64,000 nucleotides of DNA from Streptomyces sp. SLBN-31 (lineage in GTDB: Bacteria; Actinomycetota; Actinomycetes; Streptomycetales; Streptomycetaceae). Within the stretch, counting starts at the first letter, position 1; each line of letters begins with the position of its first letter. The notes below the pieces were generated by a model. The model was given only the letters and a program-made list of their open reading frames with translations. It ran no database searches and had not been told where the DNA came from. Location of the stretch: positions 1,240,001 to 1,304,000 of the forward strand of contig NZ_VFNC01000002.1 in the NCBI RefSeq assembly GCF_006715395.1. Reading direction: 5' to 3'. A program made the translations under genes and the position numbers. Below, one piece after another: positions 19,101 to 25,370 of this stretch.

Positions 19101-19246
19101 AACGCGGGAAGGCGGTCAACGCGGCGGCCGCGCTGGAGATCGACGCGGTCATCGACCCGGCCGGGTCGCGGGAGTGGGTCCTGGCGGCGCTGGATGGTCA
19201 CCCCGTTCCGGAGCCGGGTCACCGGCCTTTCGTGGACACGTGGTGA
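16146..19246 (+). pseudogene. Fused acyl-CoA carboxylase (BC-BCCP-CT) with one apparent frameshift
   Basis: This is a single-chain biotin-dependent acyl-CoA carboxylase resembling actinobacterial long-chain acyl-CoA carboxylases. In order it has biotin carboxylase (VLVANRGEIAVRV; VKAAGGGGGRGMR; FIEANPRLQVEHTVTEE), a biotin carrier domain with the biotinyl-Lys in VLEAMKMEHVV, and carboxyltransferase N and C halves (MSYDYTVLAGTQGLQNHRKT; LCDTPGFMVGPDAE; GAMAMMGGSTRAP). ATG 16146 is preceded by GGAGGG. The frame breaks at a CCC run (16509-16511): one added C restores GVPLLAGAVGPDGARELLADG. About 120 residues precede the break and about 910 follow it. All domains and catalytic motifs are otherwise intact, so this is either a very recent inactivation or a sequencing error in a homopolymer. 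Confidence 0.8.
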
Positions 19247-19266
19247 GCGGGGGCAATCCCCGCGTG

Positions 19267-19307
19267 ACCGGACGGTGCCCCGTCCCCCGCCCGGGGCACC
19301 GTCCGGT
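19267..19307. terminator. Bidirectional terminator hairpin
   Basis: A perfect 16-bp stem (ACCGGACGGTGCCCCG and its complement at 19292-19307) with a 9-nt loop separates the convergent carboxylase and FAD oxidase genes. Confidence 0.85.
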
Positions 19308-19319
19308 CCTCGGATGCGG

Positions 19320-20708
19320 TCAGGCGGGCCGGATGTTCTGGTTGAGGCGGAAGACGTTGTCCGGGTCGAGGTCGGCCTTGACGCGGGCCAGCCGTTCGTA
19401 GTTGCCGCCGTAACTGGCGCGGATCCGCTCCTGGCCCTCGTCCATCATCATGTTCACGTAGGCGCCGCCCGCCGAGTACGGGTGCAGGGCGTCGGAGTAG
19501 TCGACGGCCCAGCGCTTGATCAGCTCGGCGTTGGCGGGGTCGGGGTCGACGCCCGCGTAGACGGTGGACCACCGGGCGCTCCGGTAGCCCCACGGTGTCT
19601 CGTCGGGGCCGACGTCATGGGCGGCGCCGTCGATCGGGTAGAGGTGCATCGTCGACTGCACGGTGGGCACCTCGGCACCGAACTTGGCGTGCAGTTCCAC
19701 GGCCTCGTCCGGGATCTCCTCGACGAAGTCTGCGCGCCAGTACCACTGGTGGCCGGGCGGGTAGAGCCCGTCGAACATGGCCTGCAGGTCGGGGTGGGGC
19801 ATCGGTCCGACGGCGTGCAGCATCGGCTCCGGCAGGGCGTCGAGGAGCGGCGCCATCTCGCGCGCGGCGGCCTCGGGGTCGCCGCCGGTGTGGCACCAGA
19901 CGACGCCGGCGGTCTTGCGGAGCCGGATCTCCTCGGGGAACGGCGGCGCCGGTGGCACGGTGCCGTACAGGAAGAAGGCGTTGACGTCGCGGGGCGCGTT
20001 CGGGAGGAAGTCCCGGTAGGCGGCGAGGACGTCGGCGCTGATCTCGACGGGCCAGAAGGTCGGGCCGGCCACCACCGTGTCGATCTCGTGCAGCCGGAGC
20101 CGGAAGGAGGTGACGACGCCGAAGTTGCCGCCGCCTCCGCGCAGCGCCCAGAACAGGTCGCTGTTCTCGTCGGCGCTCGCGCGCACCTGGCGACCGTCGG
20201 CCAGGACGACGTCGGCGGCGAGGATGTTGTCGATGGTGAGGCCGCACCTGCGGGTGAGGTGGCCCAGGCCGCCGCCGGTGGCGAGGCCGCCCACGCCGGT
20301 GGTGGAGACGATGCCGCTGGGGGTGGCGAGGCCGTGGACGTGGGTGGCGCGGTCCACCTCGCCCCAGACGCATCCGCCGCCGACGGTGACCGTACGGGCC
20401 CCGGGGTCGACGTGGATGTCCTTCATGAGGGACAGGTCGGCGACCACTCCCCCGTCGACGGTGCCCATCCCGGCACCGTGGTGGCCGCCGCCGCGGACCG
20501 CGAGGGGCAGGTCGTGGGCGCGGGCGAAGCCGATCGCCCGGGCGACGGCGTCCGCGTCGGCGCAGCGTGCGACGAGGGCGGGACGCCGGTCGATCATCGC
20601 GTTGTAGACGGTGCGGGCCTGCTCGTAGCCGGAGTCCTCGGGGCCGATCAGCTCTCCCGTGAAGTCCGCGAGTTCCCGTCGTGCCGCCTGGGCCGGAGTG
20701 GTGGTCAT
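19320..20708 (-). CDS. FAD-linked oxidase, berberine-bridge-enzyme-like
   Basis: This is a 462-residue PCMH-type FAD oxidoreductase with a C-terminal BBE segment. The His that covalently holds FAD is in VRGGGHHGAGMG. The family's second FAD-linking Cys is not seen in ATPSGIVSTTGVGGLATGGG, so a single covalent bond is expected. The C-terminus ASYGGNYERLARVKADLDPDNVFRLNQNI is the conserved BBE end. The start is ATG 20708 with GGGGG upstream; 28 extra upstream codons are unlikely to be translated. There is no secretion signal. It lies 106 bp downstream of a large LAL regulator on the same strand. The substrate is unknown; relatives oxidise sugars or secondary metabolites. Confidence 0.9.
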   Translation of the reverse strand: MTTTPAQAARRELADFTGELIGPEDSGYEQARTVYNAMIDRRPALVARCADADAVARAIGFARAHDLPLAVRGGGHHGAGMGTVDGGVVADLSLMKDIHVDPGARTVTVGGGCVWGEVDRATHVHGLATPSGIVSTTGVGGLATGGGLGHLTRRCGLTIDNILAADVVLADGRQVRASADENSDLFWALRGGGGNFGVVTSFRLRLHEIDTVVAGPTFWPVEISADVLAAYRDFLPNAPRDVNAFFLYGTVPPAPPFPEEIRLRKTAGVVWCHTGGDPEAAAREMAPLLDALPEPMLHAVGPMPHPDLQAMFDGLYPPGHQWYWRADFVEEIPDEAVELHAKFGAEVPTVQSTMHLYPIDGAAHDVGPDETPWGYRSARWSTVYAGVDPDPANAELIKRWAVDYSDALHPYSAGGAYVNMMMDEGQERIRASYGGNYERLARVKADLDPDNVFRLNQNIRPA

Positions 20709-20814
20709 GCGATATCCCCCGTTTCCTCGTGAGTCGGGTTGATACGCACGTTCTACTCGGGTTGCGCGGGTGCGGGCATCGGTGGGCATCACCTACCTCG
20801 GCCGCCCGCGATAC

Positions 20815-23415
20815 CTACGTTTCGCGCTCGGGCAGCAGTCCCAGCTCCGTGGCGCGGCCGGCGACGTGCCGGCGGGTGGGCGCGTCCAGTTTGCCGAGGA
20901 CGGCGCGGACGTGGTTGTCGACGGTACGGACGGACACGACGAGGCGCTCGGCGATCTCCGCGTTGGTCAGGCCCTGGGCGAGCAGACGCACGACCTGGAG
21001 CTGGCGTTCGGTGAGCCGGCCGGGGTTGCCCCGGGTGGCGGCGAGCGGGCCGCGCGGGATGTGCCGCACGCCGAGCCGGCGCAGTTCGGCGCGGACGAGG
21101 CCGGCCAGCGGTTCGGCGCCCAGGGCGTCGAGTTCCGCGAGGGCTTCGAGCTTGTCGGCGGGGTGCGGGCTCTCCGCGAAGGCGGCGGCGTGCTCGTAGG
21201 GGCAGCCGGCGGCCTTCCAGACGGCCGCGGCCTCCCGCCAGTGGCCGCGCGCCTGGAGGGCGTAGGGGTGGTCGGAGTCGTGGGCCGGTACCGGATGACC
21301 GGCCTTGGTGAGCCAGTAGCCGAGTTCGGCGCCGTAGGGGATGCCGGGCAGGTGACGGGCCTGGGCGTGGACCGGGGCCGCGGCCGCCACCACGGCGTCC
21401 GTGTCGCCGCGCAGCCAGGCCGCCTCCGCCTGGGCGGCCGCCACCGGGCCGGTGCGCTGGAGCTCCCTGGTCCGTACGGCGATGTCCCGGGCCTCGGCGA
21501 GGAGCTCGCCGGCTCCGGGCCTGCCGGACCGGACGCGTACCCGCGCCAGTACGGTCAGGGCGGGGCAGCGGGCCGGCGGGAAGTCGTGGATGCCGAACTC
21601 GGCGTGCCGTTCGGCGTCCTCCCAGTCGGCGGCGGCCAGGCGGCGCAGGGCCAGTTCGACGTGGAGGTAGGTGAGGAAGCCGAGGTGCTCGGCGCGGTCG
21701 GCCAGGTCCAGGGCCGGCGGCAGGAAGCGGTCGGCGTCCGCGTACTGCAGGTTGTCCAGGAGGGTCCAGATCAGGTTGGCGTAGGCGCGGCAGGCGTGCT
21801 CGACCTCGCCGGCACCGAGGGCGACCTCCAGGCTCTCCTCGAGCTGCTTGCGCCCTTCGGGGTCGCCGCCCCGCCAGCGGGCCGTGCCGAGGTTGTTGAG
21901 GGCGTGCGAGAGGATCGCCGAGTCGTCGGCCTTGCGGGCCAGGACGATGGCGCGTTCGGCGTGTTCGACGGCCTCGGGGTAGCGGTCGGACAGCATGCGC
22001 AGCTGGGCGATGTTGCTGACGGCCAGGGCGAGCAGCCGGTCGTCGCCCGCGTGTTCCAGGACGGTGACGGCCTCACGGGCGGCGGCCTGGGCCTGGTCGG
22101 CGTCGCCGGCCCACCAGTGGATGCGGGAGAGCCAGCGCAGGTCGGAGCCGAGGGCGAGGATGTCGCCGAGTGAGCGGCGCAGGGCGACCGCCTCGCGCTC
22201 GGCGGTGACGGCGGCGGCCGTGTCGGCGACGGTGTAGCTCTCCACGGCGTGGCGTTCGAGCAGGTCGGCGAGTTCGGCCGGGCCGTAGCGGTGGCGCTGG
22301 CGCAGGACGAGCCCGAGCTGGGCCGCGGCCTCGCGGTGGGCGCCGGCGTCGGCGGCGTCCCGGGCGGCGTCGGGGCCGTGGCGGGCGATGGCGTCCAGGT
22401 CGCCGGCCCGCGCCGCGTGGTGGACGATGCGGGCGGCGTCGGCGCCGGGCCGGGCGACGAGCGCGGCGAGGACGTGGCGGTCGAGCTCGATGCGCCGGGC
22501 GGCGGGCACGGAGTCGGCGACGGCCCGCCGGATCAGCTCGTGCCGGAAGGCGATCCGTTCCGGGGTGACGGTGAGCAGCCCGCGCTGCTCGGCCTCGGCG
22601 AGGACCGCCATGCCGTCGGCGACCAGCGCGTCGACCAGTCGGCGTTCGACGGCCGAGGGGACGACGGCGAGCTGTTCCAGGGCGTCCACGGTGGCCGGCG
22701 GCAGCCCGCGCAGCCGCGCGAGCACGGCGTCGACGACCGTGGGCGGCACTCCCCCGGTGCCGCCGGCCGCCAGGACCTCGGTGACGAAGAAGGGGTTGCC
22801 GGAGGTCACCTGGTACACCTGCTCCGGGTCGAGCCGGCCGGCCGCGCTGAGCTCGGTCACGGCGCCCAGGGAGAGCCGGGCCAGGGGCAGGCGGTGCACG
22901 CGGGGGGCGCGGGAGACCTGGCCGAGGAGGTGACGCAGGGGGTGGCCGCTGTGCAGTTCGTCGTCGCGGTAGGTCAGGACGAGCAGGGCGGGCAGCCGGT
23001 CCATGCGCCGGACGAGGAAGCGCAGGGCGTCCAGGGAGGCCTCGTCGGCCCAGTGCACGTCCTCGACGACGAGTACCGCAGGATGCGGAGTCACGGCGAG
23101 CTCGGCGTGCAGGGACTCGTAGACGCGGTGCCGATCGGCGCCGTCCGTGACGGCTCGGGCGAGCTCGGCGCCGACGCTGCCGACCAGGTCGCGGAAGGGC
23201 CCGAGCGGGCGCCGGGTGGTGAGGTCGTCGCACTGGCCGACCAGTACCCGCGCCTGCCCGGACAACCGCTCGGGCAGGGCTCCGACCAGGCTCGACTTGC
23301 CGATTCCCGCCTCGCCGAAGACAAGCGCCACCGAACCGGCGCCGTCCGCCGCCTGTCGTGCGGCCGAGGCCAGCAGCTCCAGCTCGGGCTCACGCTCGAG
23401 GATCCCCCGGTCCAC
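20815..23415 (-). CDS. LAL-family (large ATP-binding LuxR) transcriptional regulator
   Basis: This is an 866-residue regulator. The N-terminal AAA ATPase has Walker A GEAGIGKSS (about residues 34-42) and Walker B VLVVEDVHWADE. A long TPR-like helical middle region follows, and the C-terminal LuxR helix-turn-helix is TERQLQVVRLLAQGLTNAE... VRTVDNHVRAVLGKL. LAL proteins often control sugar use or secondary metabolism. The adjacent downstream FAD oxidase is the most obvious target. The start ATG 23415 is preceded by a 355-bp gene-free region with a GC-rich tandem repeat. Confidence 0.92.
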   Translation of the reverse strand: MDRGILEREPELELLASAARQAADGAGSVALVFGEAGIGKSSLVGALPERLSGQARVLVGQCDDLTTRRPLGPFRDLVGSVGAELARAVTDGADRHRVYESLHAELAVTPHPAVLVVEDVHWADEASLDALRFLVRRMDRLPALLVLTYRDDELHSGHPLRHLLGQVSRAPRVHRLPLARLSLGAVTELSAAGRLDPEQVYQVTSGNPFFVTEVLAAGGTGGVPPTVVDAVLARLRGLPPATVDALEQLAVVPSAVERRLVDALVADGMAVLAEAEQRGLLTVTPERIAFRHELIRRAVADSVPAARRIELDRHVLAALVARPGADAARIVHHAARAGDLDAIARHGPDAARDAADAGAHREAAAQLGLVLRQRHRYGPAELADLLERHAVESYTVADTAAAVTAEREAVALRRSLGDILALGSDLRWLSRIHWWAGDADQAQAAAREAVTVLEHAGDDRLLALAVSNIAQLRMLSDRYPEAVEHAERAIVLARKADDSAILSHALNNLGTARWRGGDPEGRKQLEESLEVALGAGEVEHACRAYANLIWTLLDNLQYADADRFLPPALDLADRAEHLGFLTYLHVELALRRLAAADWEDAERHAEFGIHDFPPARCPALTVLARVRVRSGRPGAGELLAEARDIAVRTRELQRTGPVAAAQAEAAWLRGDTDAVVAAAAPVHAQARHLPGIPYGAELGYWLTKAGHPVPAHDSDHPYALQARGHWREAAAVWKAAGCPYEHAAAFAESPHPADKLEALAELDALGAEPLAGLVRAELRRLGVRHIPRGPLAATRGNPGRLTERQLQVVRLLAQGLTNAEIAERLVVSVRTVDNHVRAVLGKLDAPTRRHVAGRATELGLLPERET

Positions 23416-23597
23416 TCACCGATTGTGCCACCGGGGAGGGTGCCAGGTCTTGGCGAGCGGTCGGGCGGTCCTGCCCGGGCCGGGCGACGGACGGCAGCTC
23501 GTGAACACGGTCGAGGGGGCGCACTTCGCCGCCCGAGCGGGGGAGGCACCCGGCCGAGCCGTCCGGCGGTGTGCCGGTCTTCCGGGCCGCTCCCGTC

Positions 23598-23678
23598 CGC
23601 GGGCGCCGGGCCGCGGCTCGGGCGCGGGCGCCGGGCCGCGGCTCGGGCGCGGGCGCCGGGCCGCGGCTCGGGCGCGGG
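23598..23678. repeat. 25-bp GC-rich tandem repeat in an intergenic region
   Basis: Just over three copies of a 25-bp unit (GGGCGCCGGGCCGCGGCTCG plus GGCGC) start at 23601, 23626 and 23651. The period is not a multiple of three, so it is not a coding repeat. It lies between the LAL regulator and the LysR-effector-like gene (gap 23416-23770), and no gene or relic was recognised in the rest of that gap. Each unit is rich in short palindromes (GGCGCC, CCGCGG). Confidence 0.85.
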
Positions 23679-23770
23679 GCCGGAGCGGCGTGCCGCGCGG
23701 GCGGCGACGCCGCGGCCGTGGTCCGAGCCGCGGCTCAGCCACCGCTCATGCCGGCCGCGTGCCGCGCGGC

Positions 23771-24517
23771 CTAGGAGCGGCGGCGGGGCTTTCCCCGCTT
23801 GGGGGTCTTCGACGTGCCCGCCCTCGGGCTGCGGGTCTGCGTCTTCGCCGCCGCGGGCTTGCGGCGGGGCGCCGGCTTGTCCACGGGCTTCTGCTCCGGC
23901 TGCGGCTTGCGGCCGCGGGAGCTGTTGACCGTACGGCCGCGGACGATGCCGATGAAGTCCTCCACCAGCTCGGTGGTGGCGTCCTCCGGCCAGGACAGGG
24001 CCACACTCGACTGCGGCGCGTCGGTCACCGGACGGTAGGTGAGGTCCTTGCGGTGGTGGAGACGGGCCAGGGACTGGGGCACCACCAGCAGGCCGACCCC
24101 CGCCGCGACCAGCTCCACGGCGTCCTCGGTCGTCGCCGGGCGCTCGAAGGCGGGCTCGCCGGGCGGGGCGTCCCAGTCGAGGACGTCGTCGAGGGGGTGG
24201 AAGACCACCTCGTCGGCCAGGTCGGCGAGGGTGATCTCCTCCGCGGCCGTGATCACGTGGTCCTTGGGCACGACGGCCACGGTCGTCTCGGTGTAGAGGG
24301 GGATGGCGCTGAAGTGCGTCCGGTCCACCGGGAGCCGCACCAGCCCCGCGTCGGCCTCGCCGGCCCGCAGCACGTCCGGGGCCTCGGCGGCCGCCACGGG
24401 CCGGAGGGCCAGCGGGATGCCGGGCAGGCGCTCGTTCCAGATCCGCACCCACTTGGCGGGCGTCGTCCCCGGGACGTACGCGAGCCGGAACGTCTGGGAT
24501 GCCTCCGTGCCTGTCAC
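23771..24517 (-). CDS. LysR substrate-binding-domain protein without DNA-binding domain
   Basis: This is a 248-residue protein. Residues about 10-200 form a type 2 periplasmic-binding fold as in LysR effector domains (FRLAYVPGTTPAKWVRIWNERLP; GEADAGLVRLPVD; AVELVAAGVGLLVVPQSLA). No helix-turn-helix precedes it. The last roughly 48 residues are a Lys/Arg/Pro-rich tail (APRRKPAAAKTQTR...) resembling histone-like DNA- or RNA-binding tails. It is divergent from a DUF5997 gene, a pairing I associate with Streptomyces from general knowledge. It may sense a metabolite and bind nucleic acid through the tail; this is inference. Confidence 0.78.
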   Translation of the reverse strand: MTGTEASQTFRLAYVPGTTPAKWVRIWNERLPGIPLALRPVAAAEAPDVLRAGEADAGLVRLPVDRTHFSAIPLYTETTVAVVPKDHVITAAEEITLADLADEVVFHPLDDVLDWDAPPGEPAFERPATTEDAVELVAAGVGLLVVPQSLARLHHRKDLTYRPVTDAPQSSVALSWPEDATTELVEDFIGIVRGRTVNSSRGRKPQPEQKPVDKPAPRRKPAAAKTQTRSPRAGTSKTPKRGKPRRRS

Positions 24518-24575
24518 CCCGCCAGGTTACCGGCCGTGGTCGGAGGCGTCGTACGCGCTCGATACCCTGGACCTC

Positions 24576-24983
24576 ATGAGTTCGCACCAGACCGCCCAGA
24601 CGATGAAGCCCGCCACCGCTGCGAAGAAGCTGGGTGTGTACCTCGAGGCCACCCCCGCAGAGTTCCGTGAGGGTGTCGTCTCGCGCGCCCAGCTCGACGA
24701 GCTCCAGGCGAATCCGCCCGAGTGGCTGCGCGAGCTGCGGGCCAACGGCCCGCACCCCCGTCCGGTGGTCGCGGCGAAGCTGGGCGTCTCCATCTCGGGT
24801 CTCGCGCGCGGCGGGGTCACCGAGGCCCTCACCACCGAGGAGATCGAGGCCCTGAAGCAGGAGCAGCCCGAGTGGCTGGTCAAGGAGCGCGCGACGCAGT
24901 CGGAGGTCCGCAAGGAGGGCGCGCGGATCAAGAAGCGCGACGCCGAGCGGGCGGCGGGCGAGGATCAGGCTCCGCGTTCCTGA
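24576..24983 (+). CDS. DUF5997 family protein
   Basis: This is a 135-residue conserved actinobacterial protein. The core runs from AKKLGVYLEATPAEFREG to GVTEALTTEEIEALKQEQPEWL, followed by a charged helical C-terminus. The short helix pair RPVVAAKLGVSISGLARGGV looks like a helix-turn-helix, so a DNA-binding role is possible but unproven. The start is ATG 24576. It is divergent from the LysR-effector-like protein across 58 bp, and a hairpin at 24992-25043 closes the unit. Confidence 0.8.
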   Translation: MSSHQTAQTMKPATAAKKLGVYLEATPAEFREGVVSRAQLDELQANPPEWLRELRANGPHPRPVVAAKLGVSISGLARGGVTEALTTEEIEALKQEQPEWLVKERATQSEVRKEGARIKKRDAERAAGEDQAPRS

Positions 24984-24991
24984 CGCCCTGC

Positions 24992-25043
24992 GGACGGAGG
25001 AGCGTTCGGTGACTTTCCGTCACCGGATGCGCGCCCTCCGTCC
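24992..25043 (+). terminator. Two-tier hairpin, likely terminator of the DUF5997 gene
   Basis: Outer arms GGACGGAGG (24992-25000) and CCTCCGTCC (25035-25043) enclose an inner stem CGGTGAC / GTCACCG (25007-25013, 25019-25025). It begins 8 bp after the stop codon. Confidence 0.6.
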
Positions 25044-25114
25044 ATCGTCGAGGTATCTGACGGTGTGTCACGACGAAGGTCACAAAAGCGTATCGGACAT
25101 TCCGGCCGTCAACC

Positions 25115-25144
25115 TTCACACGAGCCGCACAAGTTGGCTAGCTT
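25115..25144 (+). promoter_or_regulatory. Candidate promoter for the riboswitch-controlled NlpC/P60 gene
   Basis: TTCACA (25115-25120), an 18-bp spacer and TAGCTT (25139-25144) form a plausible vegetative-type promoter. Transcription from about 25151 would place the c-di-AMP riboswitch in the 5' leader. Confidence 0.4.
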
Positions 25145-25194
25145 GGCCTCAGGCCGCTCGTGTCACTCCGGCGAACCCCGCCGGGAAGAGCGGC

Positions 25195-25349
25195 CTCCGC
25201 CGAATCCGGTGCGCCCTCGTGGCGGCCGGAACCGGGGACCCAACCGATTCATGGGGTGAATCGGCCCAACTGCGCTTCGGGGCAAGGGCCGTAGGGCATG
25301 CCTTCCGGAATTGACCGCCCGAACCCGACAGCTAACTCGGTAGGCGGAG
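25195..25349 (+). promoter_or_regulatory. ydaO/yuaA-type cyclic di-AMP riboswitch
   Basis: The leader of the NlpC/P60 gene carries the ydaO consensus. P1 is CTCCGCC (25195-25201) pairing with GGCGGAG (25343-25349). Inside it are GAATCCGG, ACCGGGGACCCAA, ATGGGGTGAATCGG, GTAGGGC and the near-invariant GAACCCGACAGCTAAC (25321-25336). In actinomycetes this riboswitch turns off cell-wall hydrolase genes when c-di-AMP is high. The ribosome site GGAAGGAG (25353-25360) follows P1 directly, so control could act on transcription or on translation. Confidence 0.92.
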
Positions 25350-25370
25350 TACGGAAGGAGTACGGCCCCC

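Noticed and set aside
16367..19222. 951-codon open frame on the minus strand opposite the carboxylase
   Set aside because: It is a GC-bias shadow: composition is Arg/Gly/His/Pro-rich without domains, while the plus strand encodes clear BC-BCCP-CT motifs.
23598..23678. Tandem repeats as a possible CRISPR or coding repeat
   Set aside because: There are no spacers between copies, and the 25-bp period would shift the frame at every unit.
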